Source: Ancylostoma caninum
Lineage: Eukaryota > Nematoda > Chromadorea > Rhabditida > Ancylostomatidae
Direction of reading: 5' to 3'
Length of the DNA: 64,000 bases
Assembly: GCA_037903475.1 (NCBI GenBank)
Contig: JBAJFG010000421.1
Span: forward strand, 744,001 to 808,000
The notes under the pieces were generated by a model that was not told the origin of the DNA, made no database searches, and saw nothing but the letters and a program-made list of their open reading frames with translations. The position numbers and the translations under genes are program-made. Below are positions 25,601 through 36,685 of this stretch, one piece after another (within the stretch, counting starts at the first letter, position 1; every line of letters starts with the position of its first letter).

Positions 25601-27799
25601 TTTGATGTGAAGCATCCTATCATCAGAACCGATGTAGCCCAAGCGCCGCAGTTAGAAATGTCATATTTCACGGATATCATAATTGCAGCGCCCATTTCAC
25701 TTCAGTATAGGTTTCTGCATGGAAATGGTCAAGAATAAAGGAGGAGAATTGTATGTTTTCGAACGGCCCGTTCTTATTCTAATTGCTCTACAAAGATTAT
25801 GTTCATGCGCTCTTTTTGAAGTTTTATGAACATTTAGGGTTAACTGCGACCTGCGAGAGCGCTTTCAACTGCCCTGTGCCCGGAGGCACCAATGAGAATA
25901 GTCGCGGTCATCGTGCCTAGCACCCATCATGTTTACCTATACATAACATTGTCCATACTCGGCTACTACTAGCCTGGATTGTGATCATTCATGGGTATAT
26001 AAGATTACTCATGCTTCCAGTGCTGCACCGGGGTCCTGAAGTGCGGAAACATAACGCGTCCGGATTCGCATCATTGTGACTCACACCTGCTGTGCTGCTC
26101 AGAAGTGGGGCTGGCATAAGGTTCAAGTGACCCTAGATTGAGACTTTTGTTTAGTGGCTTTTTTTTCCTCGACCGTGACTTTTGCACGACGGCTAGTGCG
26201 TCACAGTGATCATCTGGATCTTTCACCCAAAGCAGCACAAGGTAGAACTTCAACGAGAACCTCTTTAATTGGTTCAAAGAAAACAAAACCAAATGAACAA
26301 CGTTAAATAGGAATATGAGCTAGGTGTAGATAAAATAAATACACAAAATGTACCCAAAAAATCTTCTGAAGTAGATGGTGGAAGTCGGGATAATAATGAA
26401 GAGCTCAGAAGGCGAATGAGACCAACGTGTGCGAGGTAAGGCAGGAATGGACACGGAACAGAAAAAAGGATCAGAAGAAAAAACCTGATTCCGCCGCACG
26501 CGCGGCCTGAGGGTCCGAGAGTGACGATTTCGAAATCGAAGTTCGGAGCGCGACGGCGACTTTCGCGCGCACCTGCGCATCTAAACAAATTTGATCTACG
26601 ATTGTTCTCGCGTTTGCTCTAGCTTACACTGGTCTTAAGAATTCGCTCATGTATCTGGGAGAAGCAAGCCAGTAATCCATGTCCCCGCAATTCATTCTTA
26701 TCTTGAATCTTCGTGGCTTCCGACATAGTACGGCTAGCTGCTGTAACCGTGCCTCATTAACGATCTTACGTTCTTGGCCACACACGGCGCTTTTAAGTCA
26801 GCCTTTAGCGACATTCGCAAATGTAGAGAATCCGGAAAGTTCGTTTTTCCCCCCATATGACCACCATAACATGCTTTAGCCAGGGATCAGAAATTGTTAA
26901 CTAAATTTTTTTTCGCCGAAACCAACGTAGGAATCCAGAAAACTATGCCGCCCACACTGATGCAGCAGTTGGTACGTGGCGAGGGGCGGAGCTTATCCGA
27001 AAACCAACCAATAGCGATGCAGTGCATCCGGTTATGTGTTGCCGACAAACAAAAAAAGCAATTTCAGTTCATATTTTGCTTCGTGCCGCCTCCATCTATT
27101 TTTGGTGGATGGCTTTGCTTCTTCGTCGGATTGGCTATGATTGGCCTCCTTACAGCGATTGTCGGTACGTCGTTGGCAAACGGACACTATGGATCTTGTG
27201 AACGTTCACGTGAATTTTAGGTGATCTTGCTTCCATCTTTGGCTGCATGGTTGGATTAAAGGACGCAGTCACTGCTATCACTCTGGTTGCTCTCGGCACT
27301 AGTCTTCCAGACACGTTCGCGTCGAAAATTGCTGCCCAGAACGTGAGTTTCTCGGTCTTGAGCTGGTTTCACATGGCGTAGTCTTCTTTTGCAGGATGAT
27401 ACGGCAGACAACGCTGTGGGTAACGTTACCGGATCAAACTCAGTGAACGTGTTCCTCGGACTCGGGTTACCATGGCTTATTGCTTCGATTTACTGGGCTG
27501 CGAAGGGCGAAAGCTTTGCTGTCCCAGCTGCGGATTTAGGTTTCAGGTCAGAACTTACCCAGACTCTGGGTTTCCGGTTATCTTAAACCAACAGGTTAAC
27601 CAAAATATTTAGTGTCACCGTGTTCATGGTCTGTTCCGTGGTCTTCCTTGTTGTTCTGATGCTGCGCCGTACATCAGCAGTGTTCGGCCGCGCCGAGTTG
27701 GGTGGTCCTTTCGGCCCAAAATTCGCCTCTGGGATATTTTTCGTGCTACTATGGATAGCATATGTGGGACTGTCGGTCTGGAACACGTACAGAAATTGA
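13634..27799 (+). CDS. Na+/Ca2+ exchanger, NCX type
   Basis: Plasma-membrane antiporter that trades extracellular Na+ for cytosolic Ca2+. Exons in consistent phase: 14052-14218, 14757-14871, 15481-15577, 19268-19410, 19479-19583, 19651-19779, 19836-19970, 20029-20161, 20316-20386, 23315-23521, 23581-23700, 24109-24270, 24330-24426, 24606-24652, 24745-24915, 25374-25463, 27068-27164, 27221-27342, 27395-27546 and 27613-27799, about 848 residues. Exon 13634-13687 ([11 protein letters not shown]) probably precedes them. Residues 1-55 hold [12 protein letters not shown] and [12 protein letters not shown]. The alpha-1 repeat (from about 95) shows [18 protein letters not shown] and GSAAFNLF. The loop contains a basic [20 protein letters not shown] segment, then two Calx-beta domains (about 345-450 and 465-575). 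Alpha-2 (from about 719) shows [13 protein letters not shown] and [14 protein letters not shown]. The length fits the family, but the start Met is missing. Nematodes have several NCX paralogues; I cannot say which this is. Confidence 0.92.
13838..14022 (+). repeat. (ATTC)n microsatellite next to an ncx exon
   Basis: A long run of ATTC units, impure at its 5' part and nearly pure in the middle, ends about 30 bases before the first well-supported ncx exon. Translated frames give spurious Phe-Ile-His-Ser repeats, which are not a protein. A second such array is at 36686-36799. Confidence 0.95.
16138..17176. repeat. Dispersed ~250-bp repeat, head-to-head pair 1 (ncx intron)
   Basis: Two copies of the same repeat lie in opposite orientation: a minus copy ending at 16338 and a plus copy from 16923. 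Each has an end that reads TATCCCGCTCTTTCGAGGGG and a conserved core with AAATCTTTAGTAAAAGGCG, itself a small hairpin (AAATCTTT/AAAGATTT). The spacer is about 580 bases. Homology extends beyond the core, including GAGGTCGACGATCAAAGGCA near 17154-17173. Confidence 0.8.
17637..18320. repeat. Dispersed ~250-bp repeat, head-to-head pair 2 (ncx intron)
   Basis: A minus copy (17637-17880) and a plus copy (from 18063) face each other across about 180 bases in the same intron as pair 1. The plus copy has diverged more (TTTTTTCGGTCTATTGC in place of TTTTCTCGGTTAAATGC). Sequence upstream of the minus copy, from about 17428, also matches sequence before the copy at 22012, so the full element is longer than the core. 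Confidence 0.8.
18838..18909. repeat. Perfect 31-bp inverted repeat with 10-base loop
   Basis: CTGGGATTGAAATTAGATAA and its continuation at 18838-18868 is exactly complementary to 18879-18909, separated by GACAGAGAAA. It lies inside an ncx intron, so the transcript could fold into a strong hairpin. A perfect arm match suggests a recent origin. Confidence 0.85.
20854..21110 (+). repeat. Dispersed ~250-bp repeat, single copy (ncx intron)
   Basis: A plus-strand copy of the same family as 16923. It starts TATCCCACTCTTTCAAGGGG, keeps the AAATCTTTAGTAAAAGGCG core and ends near AACAATCAAAGGCACC. Similarity with the copy at 16923 continues past the core for about 100 bases. Confidence 0.75.
21577..21719. 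mobile_element. 143-bp miniature element with 24-bp inverted ends
   Basis: Left end GGGCTGGGATTCATGAAACG and right end CGTTTCATGAATCCCAGCCC are complementary over 24 bases. The interior has GACTACATAGTGCTAAGAGACGCAG, and a decayed relative of it occurs at about 44040-44065 followed by the same GGTTTGCTA-CCTGGCTT segment. A more distant relative may lie at 47078-47200. It sits in the large ncx intron. Confidence 0.7.
22012..22950. repeat. Dispersed ~250-bp repeat, head-to-head pair 3 (ncx intron)
   Basis: A minus copy (22012-22253) and a plus copy (22729-22950) face each other across about 475 bases. The plus copy is the most divergent of the seven. As in the other two pairs, the CGCTCTTTCGAGGGG ends point inward. 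Confidence 0.75.
26440..26590. other. GC-rich patch within an ncx intron
   Basis: A short block rich in CpG (for example GCACGCGCGGCCTGAGGGTC and GGAGCGCGACGGCGACTTTC) stands out in an AT-rich 1.6-kb intron between exons 25374-25463 and 27068-27164. Open frames on the minus strand cross it but show no domain. It could be an internal regulatory segment or a transposon piece. Confidence 0.3.
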
Positions 27800-28636
27800 G
27801 CAGCTGGCACTATAATCATAATCTCCATAATATGAGCTTTAATGGCTGAGATATGTTGTTGTAAAGTTTTTGCATTGCATTGTATTTGCGTGAAAATTGC
27901 ATCCTTTTGCGACTGCAGAAGAGACTGAGCGGGATGCGACGAATGTGGTAAAGCTTGGAATGCTTCGACAAAGTGCGGGCCTTTGGAAAATTCTCACGTT
28001 TTCTGGAGTTTTTTCTACTGTGAAGTTTCTAGTTTCTAGATTTCATATTTCACTATTTTCTTGCTGCTGTAAACGTATTTTCCATCGGGATGTTCGAAGC
28101 CCTCCCCATTGTCGTCAGCATCCCCTCTGCTTCGCTTGAATTGTCATAAGTTGGCCCAGATTTGCTTTTGCACTGCCCTGATCTTGTTTGACCTCTTTTT
28201 CGTGAGATTTTCTAGAATTTCCTCGTATTTTATCCTTTATACCCATATCTGGCAGCACGTACAATGACCGCTGGAATTCTCCTCCCAGATTCAAAAAATT
28301 TTAATATTTAAGAAAACAAATCCGTTCTTAGGTGTTTTAAGGATCCCTTTCTGAATGACTACCTAATGATCGAGCTAAAATACTCGTTGTGATACCTCTA
28401 GCTGCATATGCTTAAGTCACTTCTCATTGGTTGTTCGCATAATTTTTTGTGATATCATGACTCTGATTCTACTTTTAGCAGCTATGCAATACTTGTTATT
28501 ATCTTTACGCTGGTGTTTTGTTTTATAAGGATCATTATTCACTTTATCTTTTTTCGTGCATCTTGGCAGTAAAGGCTTGATGAAATTTGAGCTGTCCCGT
28601 TGTGTGAAATATGGCGATTATAAGGAAGTATATATA
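27800..28636. other. ncx 3' flank, nothing else supported
   Basis: Follows the ncx stop codon. No clear AATAAA is seen close to the stop. The rest is AT-rich with no supported gene. Confidence 0.4.
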
Positions 28637-29588
28637 ATACACTAGACGGTGTACCCGGCTTTGCTCGGGTGTTCAATTCCTCCCAGAAGGCACGTTTTAA
28701 AGCTGATGCCAACATTTGTTGAATCAAAAAATCCTTTCAAAATGTTCATCATTTGGTGATCAGCTCAAGTGACCCTCCTTCACCCTGCCCCTCTTCCCTC
28801 AAAAAATGGGTTGAAGTTGCTTGACTGGTAAACAAGTTCTTATAAAGTGCTTGCCTCATCCACGTTCAGCTTTTCGGAAATCCCAGAAGGCACGTTTCCA
28901 CCAACCCGTGTGCAAGAATGTCGAAAAATCAATATAACAGATAAATCGATACTTCGGTCAAAACGCTTATCATGTCCGTGTTCAGCGCATTGTGATACCC
29001 CAGTAGACATGTCTTTACCGCTCAGTGAGCAAAAACAGCGAAAAATCAATAAAGTCAATAAATCAGCATTTCCCCGAAATGGTTGCCATATCTGTGTTCA
29101 GCGTATTGAGGTGCCCCAGTAAACATGTCCTCATCGCTTCCTGGGCAAGAATGGCGGAAAATCAATAAAATCGATAAATCGATAGTGCCATACAAAATGG
29201 TTGCCATGTTCGTGTTCAGCGCATTGAGATACCTCAGTAGACATGTCTTTACCACCCTGTGGGTAAAGACAGCGGAAAATCAATAAATTCAATAAATCGA
29301 TAGTTTGGCGCAAAATGGTTGTCGTATTCGTGTTCAGCGCATTGAGATACCCCAGTAGGCATGTTCTCGGTAGTCTCGGGTCAAGAAGAGAGAAAAATTA
29401 ATAAAATCGATATAATCGATAAGCCACTCGATAATCCCAGGTGCGAAGTAGCCTATAACCTCCGCCGGCCCCCGTGGAACCAACATGCAAAATTTGGTCC
29501 CGATCGGTTCATCCTCCGCGATTTCTATTCCGAACAAACAAACATACAAACAAACAAACAAACAAACAAACGAACACACACACATACT

Positions 29589-29661
<73 letters not shown>

Positions 29662-29690
29662 TTCGCTTTTATATATACAGATAGCCTAGA
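28637..29690 (+). mobile_element. Composite element with ~118-bp tandem repeats and (AAAC)/(AC) tail
   Basis: Starts around ACACTAGACGGTGTACCCGG, runs through about four and a half degenerate 118-base tandem units (about 28923-29420), each with TCAATAAATCGATA-type and GTGTTCAGCGCATTGAGATA segments, then a block with CAAAATTTGGTCCCGATCGG, and ends in AAAC and AC microsatellites followed by CTTTCGCTTTTATATATA. The head and the tail resemble a layout seen in many non-autonomous interspersed elements of animals. Classification is uncertain; no protein is encoded. Confidence 0.55.
29534..29660 (+). repeat. (AAAC)n followed by (AC)n microsatellite
   Basis: AAAC units from about 29534 pass into a long AC run that ends near 29657. 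Frames through it give Thr-His repeats, which are artefacts. It forms the 3' part of the composite element. Confidence 0.9.
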
Positions 29691-29699
29691 AGGAAGGAA

Positions 29700-32230
29700 A
29701 ATAACTTTCAACGTATCTACCTTACCACTCGTTTTGTCCTAAAAACATCGAAAATTGGAACAATTTGAGTAAATCTAGGCCTGCAAGGAAGGGAGCACTA
29801 GCTGAGCTTGGACACTCGAGTTACTTGAAGAAGTCGGTAAGATGTGAATCTATGTAGTCCTATTTCTGAACCATGCACAGTCAAAATTGCAAAAGAATCG
29901 CACCGAGCGGAAATTTTGACCATGAGGGTAAGAAGAGAAGAATGCAGAAATGATAAAATAATGATGGTGAGGACCGCAGCATAACGCCAGTACATAGAGT
30001 ACCGGGCAGGAGGATAGTAGAAGCTGTCGCATCCATTTTACGTTTGTGTTCTCGTTTATAGGAAATTTTTGGATTATTTCGCAGTTCAATCCTTTGAGTT
30101 TTGATTCGAAAACAGCATTAAGGGAGAATACCATGTTCGAGCGTTTTGGAAGCTGAGGATCTGTCCTCAGAAAACCACGTCCGACTTTTCCTAAACCTTG
30201 GCATGCTTCGGAATATTTGTTGTAGTTTCCTAGAAGTTGTTATAATTTTTTCTATCAGGCTTACCGTTTCGGCGAAGTTCTTTTACACGGCCTGAAAGGT
30301 GCAATGGCGAGGAATTCATCCGATCAAATCCCTCTTCTGCCTCGCACAAATTCTTGACCACTATTTTAACAGCATAACTACACAACTAAGGATTCTTGGT
30401 TGGTTTAACACAATAATTATTTTTCAGGCTTGTTATGTGGACGTCATGTTTCTCTAGATGCGGGAGTGTTACATGCTCAGTTGTGAAACAATTTCTGAGA
30501 GGCCCAACATGGACTGTCACTGTACAAATGACAACAGCGGTGAAATAGTAATTGGTTCACCCAAATCAAAGCATTTTTGGCCATACATAGCTGGCCAGGT
30601 GAAATTCGGTACATGGCTACAGGACAACGTAGGAATGGAGGTGACCTCCACTTAATAGGTCTTTCATGGCCTGAGTGCACTGCCTAAACGTCAGCAACTA
30701 AAGAAAGAATAAACAATTCGTTCCAACCTCATCTAATTGTCATTAAGAAGGAGATCCCAAGGACCGGCTATCCTGGAATCACAGGAACTAGGGTACTGTA
30801 AAAATATCTTCATTAACAGTCAATTCCTTCTCTCGAGTCTGGTACTTACGTTCTATTGGTTGGACTGTTGAGCTTCAAAAAAGATTTACACATCTGTTTA
30901 CTCTATTATCACAATAACGTTCCACATTCCACTAATTTCTGTTTTAGTGTTTCCGGAGCGAATCTGCAGATAAGTACATTCTCACTTAGAACCAGATGGC
31001 CAATGCGATATTAAAATGCCACTTGCTGGCGTGGATCCAATTTAACTGCTATTGCCTACGACATAAAAAATCTGCCTATCACACGAATTCCAGGGACATT
31101 CAAGTCGGCAGCTAGTCCACATTAGGCAACTTCGCCATCAAATCGCTGCTCTATAAGGAGACCATATTAACATAACGTTAAGTGCGTCTGATGGCTCAGA
31201 AAATCGCTTAGACATTGAACATGAATGGGTAGAACCACCACGAGTTTGTGGCAGTGAATGCATGCAATTCACTGCCCCGAAATCGTGGGCGTTCCAACTC
31301 ACATCTGGCTTTGCATTTATATCACTTTGCCAGTACGTATCACAACTAAGCGCAGATACAAGAACGGTAGCTTAGCGCTTAAGGATAAGAATGGTTTTAT
31401 TCGTTTGTGAATGAAGCCGTTTTTGGGGCCGAAAATGGCTTTATTCACTGGGGAAAATGGAGCTTTGTCGCCCTGCAGCGATACCCAACTTCTCGCGCTC
31501 CACCTCGCGCTAGCAATAGTTGATGATATGATGACATAGCCACAAAGAAACGAAATTTGAATTGTAACAAACGAGGAATCCAGAAAGTTTCCGACCTGGA
31601 CTACTCCCAGAAGGTCTACAACGACGAAATTTTGACCTGATCAAATATTGGTCCCTCTAACAATTATGTACTTTTCATGCTTAATGAAGATCAATAATGT
31701 GTTTTTTTACCGCTTGGATATTCATGCGATCAGCTTTTTGTTCTAAACTCCAGCCTTCTAATACCTCATCAAGATAAATAAACACTAGAAATTGTGTGGC
31801 ATTTAGCAAATATTTCACCAAGAAATCAAAAGGTCATAAATTTTCCTAATGGAGGACAATTGGGAGAAAATTGAAATTTCATCGAAAATGAGTACGAACT
31901 GTTGCCAAAGAACTTCAAATTCTGCAAAGTGCAAATGAGAATGCATTCCAGCTAATAAAAATAGTAAAAAGCACAAAAAATCACCAAAAGAACTCATAAA
32001 CATTGAAGAAACGACTGAATCTCTCCGAGATTGCAGCAAAACAGCTGTTTCACGCAACAAACAATCGACGGAAAACTCGTCCGAATTTGGCGCCAGCACA
32101 AAGTTGTACCAGTTACTCCGCTGAACACAGTGGGTTTCTGTTGTTGTAATTGTAACGGAACCAACCGGCTTGCTTTAAAGTCCAGGAAGTGTGGAAATCT
32201 GAGGAACGAAAGTTTCCGTGGGTGCTGTCT
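29700..32230. other. Intergenic, no supported gene
   Basis: No phase-consistent exon chain or recognisable domain was found on either strand. Open frames at 29850-30134, 30458-30655 and 31815-32099 lack motifs. Confidence 0.4.
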
Positions 32231-32796
32231 TTAAAGGCAGTGTCCAGGCAAAATTTTCGATATTTCAATTCTTCCATCCTGTTACTCTACTCGACGAGCT
32301 GATTGCAGCTGTATAGGTTTTAAGCGTAGAAACCTTGAAATATGCGGTTTTTAGAAGGTTGAAAGTTACGATGTGGACGAGTTGTCCGGTGCAAAATGAA
32401 AAGAAGGCAAGAAGGCCTCTCGAACTCTCGAACTCTTGGACAAACCAGCTAATTATTGCTACAGAAGGAACATTTTTTGATTGCTTCTGCTTTTTCCACT
32501 AGCATTTCTACTAGTAACCATTTTTTTCCGAAATTTGGAACGAAATTCTGAACTGATGCTGATTAAAAACCTGTCAAATTTAACGATGCTTGTTCAACAA
32601 GATAGCACATGTTGGTGTGAGTTCCATCCGCAACACAAGAGAATAGAGAGGGAACAGACTGTTAGACACTAAAACATGTCTTTACAATCTTAGACATGAC
32701 TTAATATGTTTTCACGAAATCTTCGAAGGGGCGGAGCGGGCACTGGATCGGCTTTGGGTACCAATAGTGATGATTCTGCCTGGACACTGCCTTTAA
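32231..32796. mobile_element. TTAA-flanked miniature element (AGGCAGTG family)
   Basis: Begins TTAAAGGCAGTGTCCAGGCA and ends TGCCTGGACACTGCCTTTAA: 20-base perfect inverted termini including the TTAA target. About 566 bases, no transposase frame. Confidence 0.8.
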
Positions 32797-33070
32797 GGGT
32801 AGCACGAACGCACCAACATTCCTGAGAGGAGGAAATAGAGCAAGTCGAGGTCGGAAACTTTTTGATATTCCTTTTTATGTACAAAGGTGTGAGAGGGACT
32901 CTGGACTACCATAATATGAGTAAAGTAAGAACAAAATGTTATTGCTGACAGCTTGACTGGCACATAATTATAGTGGAAATTACTATGTTCGCAGCCGATC
33001 TAAACAATCGCGTAAAAGTGCGATCCTTGTATATGCCAGTGCTTGTATAGAGACCCAAGAGTCAGTGAAG

Positions 33071-33375
33071 TTAAAGGCAGTGCACCACCTCGTTTTGGTG
33101 TTTGAGGTCTTAGCAGATTTTGAATCTCCCTCACGCTCTTAGTCCAGCGATATGCTCACAAAACGGTCTTTCTACCCGTTTTTAAGGCAGCCAGCACAGT
33201 CACGGACCGCTCCGCCCAAGTGGTCCGTGGACTGCACATTCGGACCCTCGGAATACGGTTTCTTTGTCACTTTCATGCGTGTTGACGTACATTATTGTTA
33301 TCAGCGGGCGAGGAAGTCTAGAGTTTGTTGATGTCTATCTACAACCCACGAAACGAGGTGACATTCTGCCTTTAA
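33071..33375. mobile_element. TTAA-flanked miniature element (AGGCAGTG family)
   Basis: Begins TTAAAGGCAGTGCACCACCT and ends GAGGTGACATTCTGCCTTTAA, with shorter, imperfect inverted ends (including CGTTTTGG against CGAAACGAGG). It lies about 190 bases beyond the stop of the minus-strand ground-like gene. Confidence 0.75.
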
Positions 33376-33513
33376 ATGAGTTCACGTCGGTACTGGTAAG
33401 TCATCTCCAGTGTACACCAGTTCAAGCTGCATATATCCGCAGCCATACTCCACTTCTTGTATGTTGTACAGTGCAGTGATACAACAAGAATACAATTTAC
33501 AGTTTTAATAAAA

Positions 33514-33519
33514 TTTATT
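33514..33519 (-). terminator. Poly(A) signal of the second GRL gene
   Basis: AATAAA on the minus strand, 41 bases beyond the stop codon of the ground-like gene. Confidence 0.6.
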
Positions 33520-33559
33520 TCACCAGTATATACAAGTAAACTTATTAGTATTTGTAATA

Positions 33560-35932
33560 TTAGTTGATTTTGAACGCGTAACACCACGTTCCGTCTTGTC
33601 CATCCAAGCAGTATTGTTGACTTTGTGTAACGAATGAGACTGGTTCTGGAGCGCATACGACGACCCAATTGCCGCCGAGCTTCTTCCTCACCTTCAAAGT
33701 ACACCGTTAGCTAACGGGATAATTTTCTTTTACAATAGAAAAAAACCCTCGGAGGACATGTGGCAATAAAAACCAGTGCAATAACCAACCTCTGAGTGGA
33801 TGAGCGATTTCGCCTCTCTTTGGTTTGTCTTGATGCCCTAAATGGCTTTATATTAGTACAGTGTAAAACCGCGGAGAAAGACATACTTTCAGGAATTTTC
33901 CTTGCAGAGGTTTTAAAGAAAAAAGGACTCACGTTCACAATAATTTCTCTCAGTTGTTCGTTGTTGCACTTGCGATCATCACTGCCGACTATCTCAGCAA
34001 CAGGTGGAAGCGCTTCTCTCTTCTTGCGACCACATGCGCATGGATTGCAGATCTTAAAATGACGCATACATAATTTAAAGAAAGAGCCTCTTGAAGGGTG
34101 AATTTTTTTGGAAGAAGTTACTGCTAATTGAGCATTATTCTAGGATCATTTATTCTAGGCACTCTTACTTGAACCACAAAAGTATGCTCCAGAGCAAGTG
34201 CTGCTGCTTTCAGGATATATTTTCCCACACAATAAAACCTAATGATGGATTAGAATTTTTACTGATATGATTGCCCACAAGAGTCTAGCACACTTTGAAA
34301 CGAAAACTACCTGGATTGGAGCTATCGCTAACGGAGTGTTACAGTATGGAAAAGCTTGTTAGCTCCTTGGTAATAAGAATAATACATGAATCCCTGTTCT
34401 ACTTTTCAGTATTTTACCCAATTTGCCACTCTGCATTCTTATCCATGAGCGCATATTGCGGAGTGGTACCAGCCGTTCTCGCACTGTAGTACCATGACAG
34501 GCAGAGAGTGAAACCAGATTTGTTACAATTCGACCATCTGGGTTAGCCTCCTGCAGTTTCCTTGCATGTTCTTTTCCCACTCCTTTTTTTACAAATTGTC
34601 CTCCGTTTTCTTCATCATTGGGAAAGTGATAGATCGATTTTTGTCTCTTCTCAGCTGTATGGAACTGTGGAGAATCCCGGGACCAGATAAGTTTGAAGTC
34701 TTGCCGAACAATGGTCTTTGAACAGGTGGCAAATTGAACACTGATCGCTCATGCCACATGATTTGTTGATTCACTGTATGAGAGCTTGCTGTAGAAGTGA
34801 AGACGGTAATAGAAAGTTTTTTTTTTAATTTAGGGCTTTATAGAACAAGTTTCTAGGGGCAAATTAGTATGCAAAAATAATAGATAAAAAAGTATGTGGA
34901 AAAGGAATTATAGAGGGAGTGAGAATGTGAAATACCAAAAATAATAAATGCTACATAAAAGTTATGAAATTTGCTCACACGATTTAAATAGAACCACTGA
35001 AAATTTGAAAACGTGAAACACTTATCCATTGAGGATGAATGTTTTTCTTTGGGATTGGAGTCATTGTTGAAAATGCATCATCCAGTGAACAATGTTCGTA
35101 TTCTCGTGACTGGTTTGGTGGAATTCACCAAAAATGTTCACGTATTCTCTGCCCTCTTCCAAAAATCACAAAAAGCCGTTTTCCTAGTGAATCAAAGAAT
35201 GACACGTCAAACCCAGGATTAGAGCCATTTCTTTATCCAGAAACTTGTGTTGAATGCTAGCACTAGGTTGAACATTCAGTTACATATGTAATTTTACATT
35301 GGGGGAACGTGCAAGATATAAAAAGAGTACAATGGGCTTGCGTGAACTTAGCAATTAGAGCGAAATTCCCATAGCTGATCGAAAATAGGGTGCTTCAAGG
35401 TAACCAGTTTTCAAGGTAATTGCCTAGCTACAGTGAGGTATTTCTTCCGCCAAAGGTTCAATTTCCTTTAAGAAATTTTCTTTCAGAGTTAGATAGAATT
35501 CCTGAAACTGCAGCCCTTGATCATATTCTGTGAATGATGCAACTATAATCGCAGTTATGAACCATGGACCATTGAACTCGAGAAAATATTGACAAAATTT
35601 CTAAATGAAAAATGAGTGTTTGACTTTGGTGAGAGCTTACTTATGAATATAATAAATAATGATAAAACCTACCACTGGAGGAGGGCAGATGCAAGGAGGA
35701 GGGATAGGAGGACATATGGGTGGCAATTGTATAGGCGGTAGGCAAAGCGGGGGTGGTGGGGGCAATGCACATCCACATCCACCAAATCCTGAACCATTTT
35801 TCAGCGTTTTAAGGAAGGAAGGCAGAAATCTTTGGAAATACTGAGCAAAGGAAGATTAACCCCCTCAGATGGTAAAAGCTTACCGAAAGCTAACGTTGAG
35901 GCAGGAAGGAGAGCTGCTAGCAACCAGAACAT
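33560..35932 (-). CDS. Ground-like (GRL) domain secreted protein, complete
   Basis: Five minus-strand exons join in phase: 35932-35884, 35788-35673, 34052-33933, 33837-33790 and 33691-33560, giving 154 residues. Residues 1-16 (MFWLLAALLPASTLAF) are a signal peptide. Next comes GGCGCALPPPPPLC and more Cys/Pro repeats (PPIPPPCICPPPV), then CNPCACGRKKRE. The ground-like domain follows: RKCNNEQLREIIVN, an amphipathic stretch with REAKSLIHSE, GGNWVVVC, QQYC and the terminal WCYAFKIN. The number of residues between the II motif and the VVxC cysteine (29) equals that in the GRL gene at 2.3-3.6 kb, which supports the tiny fourth exon and an unusual TTTGAAG acceptor before exon 5. The large second intron could hide another exon. 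A TATAAAT lies upstream and an AATAAA downstream. Likely a secreted cuticle or matrix protein. The GRL genes lie on opposite strands about 30 kb apart. Confidence 0.85.
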
Positions 35933-35984
35933 CCTTGAACCACGGGCACTTGTTCTTCTGAGGATCACCCCGGCGATGTGGCCG

Positions 35985-35991
35985 ATTTATA
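35985..35991 (-). promoter_or_regulatory. TATA-like box of the second GRL gene
   Basis: TATAAAT on the minus strand, 53 bases upstream of the ATG at 35932. Position and sequence fit a core promoter with a short 5' leader, though trans-splicing could also remove the leader. Confidence 0.4.
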
Positions 35992-36685
35992 GGAGAATCG
36001 TCGTCGTCGCCGAACCTGGTCCAGACGGTCCACGAAGGTCCGCCCACTTGCCGACGCCGCTGACGAACGTGGTGCAAGGGCGAGCCACCTCCTTCCGAAA
36101 GAGCGAAAAAAACGATGTAAGGTGACAGGGCGAACCGGATCATTGGTGTTGGGAGGTTGGAAAAACATGCGAACAACTCGGTACTGTTCATTGATAACAA
36201 TGGAGCTCTGGATTTTGTGGAATTTGGGTGAAGAAATTTGTGAAAACACTGAGGAACACCACGGAGAACATCAAAGAAAACATCAAACAAAGACAGGGTA
36301 ATGTGCCCTAGATTCGTGAGGCTGAGTTGTAGCACAACATGCCCTTGCACCCTTCTTTCCTTCAAGATGCCCAACTGCAGAAACACTTGAGTGATAACAG
36401 GTCGGCTCATCTTTCCTTAGTGTAAGGTCGTCAGAGGTTATTTGTATAATAAGTACACTACTGAAGTACTGAAAATAGGGTGTGGTATTTGCTTAATTGA
36501 GGTGTTTGTTAGCTGAGAGGACAAAGGATAGGAAGAGCTCCACATTCCTCAGACTACATTGAAGGAGAAAGTATGAATGAATGCAGTTAATCGAAGAATG
36601 GATGCATGCTTGGAGGAAAAGCAATGGAATGGTCATCACATTTGTCAGTGAAATACTTGGCTAGATTTTGAAAAAGTTCATACCG
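35992..36685. other. Upstream region of the second GRL gene
   Basis: Overlapping open frames exist on both strands across 35880-36410, including a 176-codon minus-strand frame. They overlap the first exon and promoter of the GRL gene in a different frame, and no translation has a recognisable domain. Treated as promoter and intergenic DNA. Confidence 0.4.

Noticed and set aside
27547..27612. Acceptor at 27594 (ACCAACAG) for the last exchanger exon
   Set aside because: It is also in frame, but the acceptor at 27612 gives the expected helix start (FSVTVF) without six extra residues; the first remains possible as a variant.
29485..29742. Frames encoding Thr-His or Cys-Val repeats
   Set aside because: They are the AC microsatellite read on either strand.
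35659..35844. Plus-strand Gly-rich frame
   Set aside because: It is antisense to the Cys/Pro-rich exon of the minus-strand ground-like gene, which has a signal peptide, phase agreement and the domain.
35880..36410. 176-codon minus-strand frame
   Set aside because: It overlaps the first exon of the ground-like gene in another frame, spans its TATA box, and shows no domain.
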